Part shown: positions 1 through 12,800 of the stretch, piece by piece
Layout: each line of letters begins with the position of its first letter
How positions within the stretch are numbered: position 1 is the first letter of the stretch
NCBI GenBank assembly: GCA_000226015.1
Contig: JH154060.1
Span: 335,080-360,207, forward strand
DNA from: Mnemiopsis leidyi
Taxonomy: Eukaryota > Ctenophora > Tentaculata > Lobata > Bolinopsidae
Reading direction: 5' to 3'
DNA: 25,128 nt
Position numbers and translations under genes: made by a program
The notes under the pieces: generated by a model
Seen by the model: the letters and a program-made list of their open reading frames with translations, nothing else
Told to the model about the DNA's origin: nothing
Databases searched by the model: none

Positions 1-140
1 TAAGAAAGTGAGAATAGCAAGACAGAGCAGTTAGAGAGCTTTCACGTTGACTTCTAGTTCATAAGAAGTCAATTCTATTTATTTCTACAAGCAAATTGGC
101 TGATATGACCAACTTTGTTATCTCACCTAGTGAAACTCCC

Positions 141-160
141 GAGGTCGATATATCGACCTC
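141..160. repeat. 20-bp perfect palindrome, copy 1
   Basis: The half-site gaggtcgata is followed by its exact reverse complement tatcgacctc. The identical 20-mer recurs at 325-344, and a few bases to the left are also shared (tcccgaggtc). Confidence 0.9.
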
Positions 161-324
161 CTCAGTATAACTGACCTTCTCTGCATAACTGAGGCACTAA
201 AAACTAGAATCATTCTCCTCAATTGTATTAAGATGTAAGGCTGTGTCATATGGGGCTAAAAAACTTTCATGAATAAGCAATTTTCCAAATTTTAAAAATA
301 AATAAATTTTCCTGTTGAATCCCC

Positions 325-344
325 GAGGTCGATATATCGACCTC
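325..344. repeat. 20-bp perfect palindrome, copy 2
   Basis: Same 20-mer as at 141-160, here extended by one pair to 324-345 (c...g). Two copies 184 bp apart suggest the ends of a small foldback or MITE-like element, or a dispersed motif. No target-site duplication was identified. Confidence 0.9.
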
Positions 345-689
345 GCGATATCTCGAAAACCAAAAGCATTGAGACAAAAAGCTTTCAGACTTTTCTTATT
401 TGGACCAATACAAGTTGATTTAGGGGGTTCATTTGAAAATTCATTCTCGGGGGTGTAGGGGTTAATTAGCTGAAATGTTGATCTTTTAAATCTTCTAAAT
501 GCTTCATCTTTTATAAGTTCCGCTCCGATAGTTTTGCCACACTTGATGGGATTGTGTTCAGGGTTGCATCCCCGTTGCTTAAGGTTGTGATCTCAACGGA
601 TTTCGATAGCATTCTTATTATACCTTAAAAAAGGAGATGTAATATAAACAGGAGAATGGCACTATTCCAAGAGTTAGAAAGTGACAAAC

Positions 690-818
690 CTTTCTCTTAT
701 GATCCTTGGACGCTTCCTGAACCACTTCCGCCTTCTTCAAAGCTTTTCCAAATTTGTCTCTTGAATCTGTTGTCGCGCTCAAAATAGTGTCGACATGGCG
801 ATCATCAATCCTTTCAAC
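690..818 (-). CDS. LAMC1: LAMC exon 15 of window: coiled-coil segment
   Basis: 43 codons, phase 0 at both ends; acceptor cacatattttag, donor gtttgtcac. It reads VERIDDRHVDTILSAT then RDKFGKALKKAEVVQEASKD, strongly charged and alanine/leucine-spaced as in laminin long arms. It continues the frame of exon 14. Known gamma coils run for about 550-600 residues, so several more exons must follow to the left of the window; no convincing one was found in 1-689. Confidence 0.72.
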
Positions 819-3800
819 CTAAAATATGTGTTTAAATTTGTAAAACGATCACCTGCCTCCAAAAATAGGTGCTTCAAAGGTATTTCAATGTTCGTATAAT
901 GCCATCAAATAATTTGCAGTGCTTACGTCTGGCATTATTGGACTTATGACGAGAAGTTCTGAAGGGCATAAGCGATTAAAGACAGACGAAAATAGAGTTG
1001 AGGACAAACCTCTCTGGAAAGATCTCGAAGTTGAGCCCGGGAAACAGACAGATCAGCCAACTTTTTAGGGAGGCGGTACATGGCGTACTCGTACTGAATG
1101 TAGGCGTCTCTGAAGAACAGGTTCTTCATGGCCACACTAGAGTCCAGGCCTAGCGCCACGTCGTCGAGATTGTTCTTCAACTTTTGGTACTTCACCATCA
1201 GTTTTGTCGTCTGGAACGGTTACGAAGGTTACCACTTTTTGGTTAAGATATAAGTGCCACAAAAAAGCACTGGAAGTTCCTCCAGTACAAAAAACGTAGC
1301 ACGTAGAGACTATTTTAGCAACAGGGGCAGTTAGACGTGTTATTTGCGGGCAGGAATATTCCTGATTTTTTGATGGATATGAGGGTGGCGAGGGAGGGCT
1401 AGAGAGGGCGGGGTGCATGCTAGCTGAGGCTCACCCGTCTGTGGAGGCCGGGTTTGGTCTGCTTGGAGGGGGAGAAGACGTCTGTTACTGTTTCGGTCAG
1501 CTCGGTGAACAGAGCTATCCTGTGAAGCATCTTGTCCTGAGAAGGGGAGTGTTATCGTGTGTTGCTGATGTGTGGGGTATGAATATTTGGTCATCTGGAA
1601 ACTTTGGAAGTCGCACCGGACACACCTCGTCTAATATTCATGAGTAGTGAGAAACGAAGGAATCAGGGAATATACCGTAAGAGGAAACGTATCCGTCTCA
1701 ACATGGAAAAGACGTAATCAGGTTTGGCTAAAAAACTCATAGCAGAAAAGATGTCCCGGCATGACCCCCAAACCTTGATCGAGTTAGACTTTTTCTGGAG
1801 ACGTTTGAGTTTTGCAGTAGTTTTACTGATGAAGAAGTCCTGAGACTGTGGCTTTATACCGTCTTGCTTGACGGATGTTTCCTCCAATGTGACTAGGATC
1901 TTTCTAGCGCAGTTGTCGCACTCTGAAGTAAAATTGTCACATACTGTTGTTGTTTGTTATAACTAACTGGTTTTGTAGTTAGGAAAATATTTGCACTTTG
2001 GATAAAACGTTTGTAAATATCGAATAAAAATTTGCTGCTTTTTATGGAGGAGGTATGCGACAAGAAGAAGTCTTATCTTTAGCTTTAATAAGAAATCAAC
2101 AGCACGGTTATGAGGCTTTGTGTCCTAGAAAAATGCGACTGACTAGACGCCAGACGACTATCAGTTAGTATTTTATGGTCCTCTGCCTCTATCGCACATT
2201 TTGCCATTCAAATACGAACCGATAATTCAATAGAGATGAGACGTCGTTAAATACACACGGAATATTGATGTTTTCAATCCCCAAAATTTGCTTATCTCTC
2301 AAGTCAGTTTCCTTAGTGCTAAGTGAGACAGGACCTTGCCACTTAATTTGAAGCTAAAACGGTCGGAGGAAACTAGACAGTACCCTGCCCACTGGGCCCA
2401 AGATATAGCTGGCGTGGTTTGTACATATAGCTGGCGTGGTTTGTATAGCTGGCGTGGTTTGTACATATATATGGCGTGGTTTGTACATATATATGGCGCG
2501 GTTTGTACATATATATGGCGTGGTTTGTATAGCTGGCGTGGTTTGTACATATATATGGCGTGGTTTGTACATATAGCTGGCGTGGTTTGTACATATAGCT
2601 GGCGTAGTTTGTACATATAGCTGGCGTGGTTTGAACAAAGATGAGCCGACGGTAAATTGTCAATTTCTATGAGGTATTGTACAACACCCTTCAGCTGTTA
2701 CCTTAACTTGGAGCAGTTGTAAAAGAGCTGTTAGGGTTGGGCGCTCACAAGCCGTGAAAATTTGAGGTATTTGTAATTTTGGCCGTTTAAAACGAGTTGC
2801 GTCACTGATCCTCTAAAATTTTCCTCTCACTGCAACTTTGATTTGCCCGACTTTAGCTTTAGAGTGTTAAAATAACACTTGGATGACCTATGATTGGCTT
2901 CCCTGGTCCGAAAATAGAAAATTGGAATTTAATGCTTATTTGAAATCTATGGACCCAGAAACTAAGATATCCGGGAAGAATGTCCGAGGGATAGCTAGGC
3001 ACGCTTAGCACCTCTCTAAAAGTAAGGCTTTACCGAAACCCCCAAAACTGCTGGGCTGATTTTAAAAACGCACTAGAAGTTAGCACCACCAGACGTAGCA
3101 AAAGTAATGAGTACCGATGGAATGGAAACTAGACATAAGAGAACTTTATTGAACTTGAGAACTCAACAGTTGAGAAAGTTACCTGAGCATTGTTGAGTCC
3201 CGTTGCGGATATAGCCGGTTTGGCACTCGCTGCAATCCCGGCCGGTGTAGCCGACTGCACAGGTGCACTGTCCAGAGCTCGAGCATATGGGGGAAGTAGA
3301 CCCGATCTCACTGCACTCGCAATCTGAAACCAACATCCTGGTTATTTCATCTCTCTTTCAACCGCCAGCCAGCAAGGAGGTTGTCGGTTTTGGCGGGATA
3401 AAATTTTAGATACTGAAAAGTTCCGCGAAAAGGAAATGAGGGACAGTGTCAATAATCCTAAGGTAATCAATACCATTGACCTGGGTACCGGGCAACGACT
3501 TGCTAAGTGTCTGGTAAAACTTGACCGAACTTACAGAACAATTTCATGGCTTAAATTTCGAGACTAATTCCTACACTCGTTTGAACGATTATGCTTCATC
3601 GTGACCGTTACCAATCAGACGGGAAGTTCCTATTGAAGCCCTCAGGAACTATCGAAATAAAAAATTAACTGAAGTATAAAAACACAGAATAAGATAAACT
3701 AACTAGAAGAGAAAGAGAAATCGATAATTCTAACTAAAGTATAAAAACACAGAATGAAACAAACTAACAAGAGAAGAAAGAGAAACAAGATATCCTGACT

Positions 3801-6800
3801 CACCTGAGCAGGGTTGTCTAGGTAACCTCCAAAAACCCTCCCTACACCGGTCACACTTCCTACCCACGTGACCACGCTTACAGAAACACTCCCCAGAAGT
3901 ACCGTTACAGTGGAGGGAGTGGGACCCTTCTACGTCGCAGCTGCAGTTCTTGCAATCCTCGTCGTTCAAGTAACCGTACGTATAGGGCTGAAGAGACAGT
4001 CATTAATCGTCTCAAAGTGACGTGTTATGTGGGGTGTTATTGCTAGGGGGATGAGTTTTACTTTTAGAAATTTAAACCGCCCCACTTGATTTTGTAGGAC
4101 ATTTGAGACTGGGATCTAGTTTTCTTCCTTGCCTATGTATTTTTAGCGTAAACACAAATCAAATCATTCTGGGTGATTTTAAAGCAGAAACGTCATGTTT
4201 TCTCCCTTGACTACAAAACGTTTCTCAAGAATGCAAACAAACGATTATATACCGCTCAATTTGTCCAGGTCAGTCCTGATGGATCAGTCCTGAAATTAAT
4301 TGGAAGGATCTAGAATCGGGTACTCTAGACGGCACCGGTCCTAGGAAGAAGCAGGGTAACGCAGGCTGGTTACCGTTATGTCCAGCTTACTTTATAGTAG
4401 TTACAGGGGATGTAGGCCGCATCAGTCAAGGAAAGGAGGAGGGTGAGTACAAGTAACATAACATCTCGTAGACAATCCTCCCGGTCCTCTCTCCCAAGTC
4501 TCGAGCTCGTCTCTAGCACGGTAGTCTTACACTTAACTAGCGGGATTACACGATAAAATTAGAGATATAGAGCTGATACAAGTCAAGAAGTGAGAACAGC
4601 TAGAGTGGCGACTGAATAATCCAAACACTGACAAATCAAGAAGGTCTGAATATAAATTCTTTTAAAACAATTATTAATGACAAAATTGATGGGGAAAATT
4701 ACAAAACGATTCACGGGGCATATAGAGTTTCAAAGGAACGATTCAGCAGCAAAGGAGAAGGCTAAGAAATGTAAATTAGTTCCGGTGGATAGCGGCAGAA
4801 TGAGTAGTGACTACTCACAAGTTGAGGGCCCCACAATATGTGAAGCGGTCAGGAAAAACCAAATGAAAAGAAGTTTGATAACTCGATGAGGAGGAATGAT
4901 CTGTCTAAAAACATCCATGGACTGAACAGAAATCGGCACAGTCTCAAGCGTAGGCTCAAGGGAAATAATACGATTTGGCAATTTCAGGAGTTAAACAAGA
5001 TGCTTTCTTGTAGTGAAGAAAAAGTTGAGAGCTATGAAGGTAGCTCTGAGGCTGATGACGGTTGTAAGTCGGAATGCTGGAATTAAATCACAACACTTCA
5101 AACTGGGATGACAGTGGATCAAGTGGGAGCCCCGTTTTCCCAACCTCTCAGGATCAGGACAGAACGGCATTGCAGCGAGGAGGGAGCCAGTGCTCTTTTC
5201 TCCACTAGACGTGAGGATGAGGTCAGATACCTCGCTCAAACAGAAGTACTCCATCAAAATTCATTTAATTAACAAATCGCAAACTGAATATTTCTGGCCC
5301 CCTGTCCATGGAGTTTCGTTTATGGAACCAGTGAGATTGCATCTAGGACTGGAGTCTCGAATAGCTAGCCCTCATTAACTGAGTTCAAATTCCAGGGTGA
5401 AAAGCCCGGGGGGACGTTAATCCCAACAGTAACAGTGTCCCAGACTTAAGGGTGGAAAATTCAGTTTTTAGCGTCAAGACGCCGGATAGAGAGACGCCTA
5501 ATTTCGATCGAAGAAACGGTGCAGTAGTCCGGGCCTTCGTCCTTAACTACCACGCCTAACGTTAATTTGGAAGAGATCTCTGAAATAGCACCATATAATA
5601 CGATTTGTAAATGAAATGAACCCCGCATTAACTGCTCCCTCGACAATTTGCTCCTTACAGGTGAGGAACAAAGGCACCAGCAACACGACAGCAACCAGGG
5701 TAGGCGGACGTTAGAAGGTAAACAACAACAAGTAATAAGAAGCAGGAATGAAAAAGGACGATATGTTGAGGATGCTTGGAGAAGGATAAAAGAAGTTTGG
5801 AGCCGGGAAGTCTGGTGCCCGGGGAGACTTGTACCTGTAGCGTTCAGCCAGCACTGAAGTAGGTCTTCATGAAGGGGATCTTAGCTGGATATAACTGGAC
5901 TTGGGAGGTTTTAAAACTAATCGCCACTTCACAAGCAGCAAACCGATCAGTTAATATGGTGGGTCATAGTATCCGACAACATGCTATTGTTTCATTATTT
6001 GTAGTGGGCTTGGGCCAACCACTCGCTGCTGTGCTATCCAATGGGCGCTTTTCAACCACATGACGTCATTAACGTGACATACAACGTCAGAAAGACCAAG
6101 GTTTGAGTTATGATGCAATATGACTGTATAAGGCAAAGTTATATAGGCTAAAGACTGGAACAAGAAGTGAACTCAGGTCTATATGCCGGATGTAACAAAT
6201 GATCCTACTACTGTATCAATGATGTATCATCCGTGTGATAAACTTTCCATTAACATTTCTGATGATATCACTTTCGGAGGCGGAGATGTAATAGCGAAGC
6301 TGGGTTGATGCAATTAGGAGGGCGATGAGCATGCTCAATGAGGACTGAGCGGGAAATCCTATCGAGATATCAGGCGTGAAACTCAATCTGCTGTGACGAG
6401 GATATTCCTACACTGTGTCGAACGTCAGCTGAGATACAACCGAAAGCATTTGAACTTTGAAAGTCGCACTTATCAAGCTTGAATCTGAACGATTTGACCT
6501 TTTAAGACGATGGAGTCCAGGGAGAGTTCTTTAGAAGTCACACTCAAGTGAGCCACGGCAATGTGTTATTAAATCTGACTTCTAAGGCAAAAAGCTAATA
6601 AATTTCGCGTTTATTAAAGTCCAGCACATCTTTGATGAAACTATTCTCTTAATGCAAAACTTCAGTAAATGGACCGTGAGTGAAAATTGAATATTGCATA
6701 TTGACCAAGAAACAACGTTAATGTTAAGTAACAATAATGAATCTTGAACAAGCTGTATACAACGCAAAGTAATCTTTAATGTGCCCTCTTTTAACCTATT

Positions 6801-9800
6801 TTATGAGGAAAACAGGGCAAAAAGAATCGAACTAGAGAGGGAGTCAAGGATCCCATTATAGCCTTGACAGAGGATGTAATCATGCTTGAGACATTGAAAC
6901 CCACCCGTTAATCATAATCGTATAGGGGCTTATCACTCACAAATATATTGCTTTCATATGTCGAACTCTAATGGAAAGAGTTGACATCACGCTTTCCTTG
7001 ATTTGGTCGCATCTTGACAGCATCGACCTGTCACTAAATCTGAGCAAGCAAATACGGAGAAATTTCAATCTACTAACTGTTAGGAAGAATATCAAACAGT
7101 TGTCGAGGTTGTTAACCCTAGAGAACGATGGTCAACAGCTCCGAGATATCAAAATAAGCAGGTACAAATTTTACGAAAACAAGTGATACCGAAAAACAAA
7201 TCCCACGCTCAAAGAGTAACTTAACATCTGTCGGACAGGGAAAATCTCAGGTATCTGACATAAGGGATGGGTTGGCTGTACCGTCTACAACCTGTTCTGC
7301 ACCGTGAAACGTCTATCGCCGGGGCTGATCTAGACTCCGGCCAGAAACTGTTGACCGCCGTATTTCCAATCAAGGGGTTCTGCCTCGTTGGTAGGAGGAG
7401 ATTTGTCAGGGCCGCATTGTACGCAATAGTGTACAGTGTCTACAGGAGAGTGACAGGAGAGATTAAAGTGACATATTTACTTCTAAATTAGTATCGATAC
7501 CTACACATGACCTTGCTTGAACACTTACATCGCCCCTTTGTTTGTCCTCAACTTGTCATATACGAGGAGACGACTTCTTAAGTTTCTAGACGGCACGACA
7601 GAGAAAGGGTTATCTCTAAGTTTGTGCTAAATCGCCTTCCTCATCAAATCTAATGCGATTTGAAAAATACACAAGTCCACAGACGCCGAAAAACAAATAA
7701 AAACAAATATCTAAGCGGCATTTCTTAACTAGAAAAGCTAAGTTAAAATATGTCGGAAATCATTGGCAAGGATATTGAGATCAGGAAGAATAAGCAAAAT
7801 CCGTGAAAGTAGTCGCAGTGAATGCACGTGCGATATCACAGTTACAGCGGTGAATTTACGGCGCACGTGCACCCAGTCGAGCCATTTCAGCGGAGGTAAC
7901 ACAGTACTTGGGTAAATTGATTATGCGTGACCCGGTTTACAAGGGTTTCTGAGGAGAATTGAGCAGTTCAGCTGATCGATTTAGCGATTTTCTCACCAAA
8001 ACTGCGAGAGTTAACGCCATGTTGCTGCAATAACATAACGTCTGGACTGGGGGTTAAAATTGCTAAAATATTTAAGGGGGTGACAGCACCTAAACAGCGC
8101 GGGAGAAATTCGATTATTTGGACTGTGTTTAACAATTGAAATGTGAAAATATCAAAGCACCACTGTGCCATGCCTGATAAACCCAAGACGTAATCAAATC
8201 AGAAAATCATTGGTCATCATCGTTTGTTAAAAACAACGATCGTAAACCGATTAAGAGGTCAGAAAATCCTCGGAAAACCGATAACGACTTAACAATAAGC
8301 AGTGGTGAAAAAATCAAAAGTTTGAGGCTCACGATAAGGCCCCAAACTGTTAGAAGTCCTCCAAATACCAAACAAGAGGAAAAGAATGGATTGTTCGTTT
8401 GTCGAGGCAAGGCGGTAGCTCGAGAAAATCTACCCGGGTGCTCCCCCAAAACGATCGGTCACCAGAGGGTATGTCTGGCAAATCTCATTTCCCTAGCTGA
8501 GCGGCGGTCGGCACCCATTCAACACTAAGGAGTCTTGTTAGTGCGAGTTGTGGGGAAAAACCTGCCAAAATGATTGTCCGATTAAATTACAAAATAGTGC
8601 GGTGGACGATATTAATCAGGGGATAAAGAGCGCTCAACAGGCAGGGTATTGGCGAAAACGCAACTAATGGCAAGTTGGGAGTAATGAGCTTAGCTCCGGC
8701 TAGCGCAAGGGGGGGGGGGTTGTGTTTCAAAATCTAGGAAACTGCGCTACAGCGGAACTGTACCAATCTCGTGAAAGAGAGAGAGTTAAATTTACAGGGT
8801 TTCCCTGTCAAGGTTTTTTCCACCTTCCAAAGAACAGGAGTAAGGGCAAGCCGAGTGTTCGGTGAGAATCACACAAATTTGAACAAGGAGGGTCTGCTTG
8901 TGAGTTTGTCGGAACTCTGCCGAACACAGAAAGTACTTTCGTGTGAAGGGTGGGAGAAACATATGTTTAAGTAGACATTAAAAAGAAAATGCCGTTTAAA
9001 ATTTGGTAATAGTGGTGACATTGATAGGGAGAAAAAAGAAGGTCATAATCTTATTTCTCATAGCTGTAATGAAGGAGTCAGGACCGAGAGTATGAATCAT
9101 TGAATCAAGCTGGTGTTGGTGAAGAAAAATAGAACGCTAAAATAGAATTAGGTATGCACTGATCGGTTAAACCTATAAAATGCAGAGTAGAATTCCAAGC
9201 TAAGTAACGCACTCAAAGTCATACAAAAGTGTCGGGCGAGAAGCGTGTACGCTGCACGATGCAACACTACAACATCTGATCCGGCCTGGAGGGATGTGAC
9301 CGAGCTTGAAGACAGAGGGGCCGTACCTAACACCTTATCAATGCTCGATATCGCGTGACGGACGGTCCGCCCCTCCACGTGATCTGGGTCCAATGAGGAG
9401 ACATGTGGCCCACCTACTGTCCCACCGGACCGAACATGGGACTAGTTGGGTAACACGGAACTAACCGCCGGAGCCAGCAAAGTTTGAGAGTGGGACTCTG
9501 GAAGAGCGTTACCTGTAAATGCAGGACAATGCCAAGGAAAGTTTTAAACCGAAGAAGGAATCAATTTCCACGCCCTACCTACACGACGGAGGGACATCAC
9601 TGGAGGTGGGATGTTGCGAAAATATGTGGGTTATTGTCCCTCTTCGTGAATCTGGAAGGAACACATTGAGAATTACCTTGCATATTATGAAATATCCAGA
9701 CGTCAACAGGGTCCCTTTCATTGGGGCTATTCTGTTAAAAAATCCTTGTAAAACGGTCAGCCCTTAACGTTTAAGCCTCAAAACACGCCCTATATTTGTT

Positions 9801-12800
9801 TGCCCGCCATTGAGGCTGCAGTTTCATGTACGTGCCAAGCAAATAAGCAATCTTGGGAGAGGAGCCAAAACAGGACTTACATTTCGGGAACCACAGCAAC
9901 GATTAATAGTCATCGAATTCGACATAGCTTGTAAGGCATCAGTTTCTTTGAGTAAACTATCGTTGGAAAATTTATATTATTGATCGTTGATGGTGCGGCC
10001 CAGTTTTTATTTATTATTGTAGGCGAAAACATAAAACATTTCGTGTAAATTGTAGAACTTTTAAACATAACAGAAAGACGTATCGTGGGAACGGTGGTAA
10101 TAACTCAGCAACCCACTGGCTGAAGCACAGATTATCGCTCATCGTGCTTAAGGATAGGATTGATATTTCGGTTATGAAAGTCTACGACCGTAGTTAAAGA
10201 TTGAGGCTGGGCAGCACCTACCGCGCTGCCTTTCTAAACTAATTTCGGAGACAAATTATTGGCAAAAGACGATCAAAAGTAGGAAGTTGGGGCTGGCGAA
10301 CATAGAGCAACAGGTAACGGTAGTACAGATTTACTGTCACATTAACGATCTGGGTCCAAAACTTACATTTCTAACAACGGGAATTATCCATTGTTCCTCA
10401 AGACCTCACATTTTACTAATGGAAATCAGTCATAGCAAATTCAAGATATTCATAGTAAAAAGCTGTTAAGGATTACGCAATAGCTTGAAATTGCGATCCA
10501 ACTGCTGAGGAAGCGACAAAGTAACCGCGTTAGGAGTAGGGATGGAAGTGGGACAGACAGCCCGAGATACACACTGCTGAGAGGTGCCCGAGTTAGCTCC
10601 AGGGGTAGCAGAGCCGAACTGCATGGCCCCACAGTTACAGAGCACGTCATATCTGTACTTGTAGTGCAGAGGAATGTGTGTACAAGGAGAGGAGGACATT
10701 AGGACACTTTGGAGGGAGTTAAGTGGAAGAGAATAGCTCGACCTGACTACTAGCAGACACCCCGACTCTGTTTTGACAAGGTTACGTCTATGGACCAGGA
10801 AACGGCTGATTGATTGGTATGTGCCCTACTGGAGACGTGAACTGAAGTCCCACAGAAGTTACCCTCCGGTATTCATTTCCACGTGTCTACGTTAGAGCGG
10901 ATCAAAGTAGTGTGCTGTGATGAGGGAGGCGGGCCATTCTGACACGAACATGGTTTATCGGGCTCATGGAAGATCGTTAGCGTTAAATAGACAAACAGAT
11001 ACAATTAAGTAATCAATTAATGCCTCAACATCTACATTAAAAAACAAAGATGTGAGCTCAAAAGAACAATAAAATAGCACACAAATGTAGTGCCGGATTT
11101 CTGCCGTGGAGCGTGGTTTTGACCGTGAGAAACTGGGCCACTTATCGAACAATGGGCCGAGCAGTTGAGAGAGTGGCCAGAATATGTTTTGGCGTCTACT
11201 AACTGGACGATGCTATAAAAGCGGCGGTCTGCGATCAAACTGAGTACAAACGTGATAAATACTGATTCATAAAAGTACAATTGCATGCACACGACATTCA
11301 ACAAAAAACTAAGTGTTTTGATATTTGTTTTCAGTAAACTGTAGAGTTGGACCTGTACTAATTTTAAATTTTGAATCTCGGCTAGCTGAGTAGCTGCAGT
11401 GCAGGAAACTGAAAAGAAAATCTTTTCACAGGTCCGTCCGTCAGCCCTCTGCAACAGCCTCGGGAATTGTTCTGGTCATCAGTAACGGGGAGCTGGCCTA
11501 ATTTGACGTGAATCAGTGAACAATCGCAATTAGCGCAGGGAGGACATCCCAAAATAAGCATGTTAGGAATACTAATCCCGCCCTAAAATGATAACGCCCC
11601 ACGAATAGCCCAGTTCGTACTCGTAGGGTTAAGCCTTGCAGCAGAAGAATTTGAGGACTTCTTGTGGGCTAAAATCTACCAGTAGCGCATCTCGGAGACG
11701 AGATCTTACAAAAATATTTCAAGCGAGACTGAAAAATAAAGCGAGAGTCAAAAGGACAACGCGGCCGGATTCCGGAACCACAATGTAGAAATGGGATGAA
11801 GGGCAACTAGATTAAAGATTGGAGCGGGGATTAACATGCGCCGCGGTGACCATTAGTCGAGAGAGGTGGGCTGGTAGGGTTTCAAATAATCAGGCATCAA
11901 GGAAACAGGGAAACACAACAAAGAAAAGAAGTATAGTTGGAGTAGAGGAGCGGGGTGACCGTATTTTCTTTGTTAACAAATAACTGTCACCGGTAGCCCT
12001 GTCTGTCTTATTACACTGGTCGTTAGGGGCGCAGAAAAACTGCTTGAACTTATCAACTTTATTTCAAATCGAATTTGTTGAACGTCAAATATATATATGC
12101 GACTTGTCAATAATTGCTTTGAAGGTCAAGAGCGTTTTTGACGGGTTATCCTGCAAACAATTAGCGATATAGTCATATAAAAACAGATCTCGACAAGACA
12201 TTCATGGTCGCTCCATCTCTTATCTGACTTTCTATCATCTCACCGACATGACCCTTTGTTATCATAATAAACTCCCTATTTTTAGTGAGATTGTTCAGTC
12301 ACGATCTCAGTATAACTATAACCCTCAAGAGATCCACCGTACTAGTGAATGTGATGCAACCGATAACTTTCACGGGGAAGTAGGGAAGAGAAACAGAGAA
12401 TCGAAACAGAGACAATCGAGCATTTATTGACTGTATTACCCAGTATGTCCCTTTCGTGCGAGTAAGCAATAAGCTATGACGATTGAATACTGAGTACCTG
12501 AGTTAAGATCCCGGCTATACCTTAAGTATATGTCATAGCCATGAAGTATTGAAGTAACACAAAACGATTTGAACCTTAGTAACAGGTACAATAAGTACAT
12601 GTACCTATCAACATGTGTGCTCAGTATTACCTCCCCCCACGTTGTGACAGATGTCTCCCCGTAACTTGGGCTGGGTTACTGGATCCTGAAACTTCCAAAA
12701 AACGGACATTCCTGAGCTTGTATTAAATTAGCTTCGACTGGATAGGCAGGTAATTCACTAGGAAATACCCGATCGAGAAGGGGAGAAGACTTGACAGATA

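Larger units (their letters stand above)
1..689. other. intronic DNA left of the last visible exon
   Basis: By position this is the start of the next LAMC intron. It holds two copies of a 20-bp palindrome (141-160 and 325-344) and a minus-strand frame open for 131 codons (200-592) without any ATG. The frame spans the second palindrome and does not look like coiled coil. About one such run is expected by chance in a window this size, so no gene is called. Confidence 0.5.

Noticed and set aside
200..592. 131-codon minus-strand frame as the next LAMC exon
   Set aside because: The peptide (for example CGKTIGAELIKDEAF) has no coiled-coil character and contains Cys and Pro. No good phase-0 acceptor begins it. 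About one run this long is expected by chance in the window.
2299..2663. Several 94-105 codon ORFs on both strands
   Set aside because: They are artefacts of the stop-free 22/18-bp minisatellite.
3129..3311. 60-codon minus-strand ORF over exon 12 beginning MRSGLLPPYA
   Set aside because: It is a shadow frame; the laminin reading with eight cysteines is in another frame of the same strand and has both splice sites.
4677..5086. Two overlapping plus-strand ORFs (70 and 66 codons, ATGA overlap) as a small gene
   Set aside because: The overlap looks like bacterial coupling, but this is an animal intron. The lengths are ordinary for chance and the peptides are not recognised.
6800..6900. tRNA-like B box (agttcgattc on the minus strand)
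   Set aside because: No cloverleaf could be folded: no matching acceptor stem or A box at the right distance.
11032..11454. 140-codon minus-strand ORF in the giant intron
   Set aside because: With roughly 6% stop codons per frame, runs of 100 codons are expected about three times in 14 kb and 140 codons is only mildly rare. No domain, no codon bias and no splice signals were recognised.
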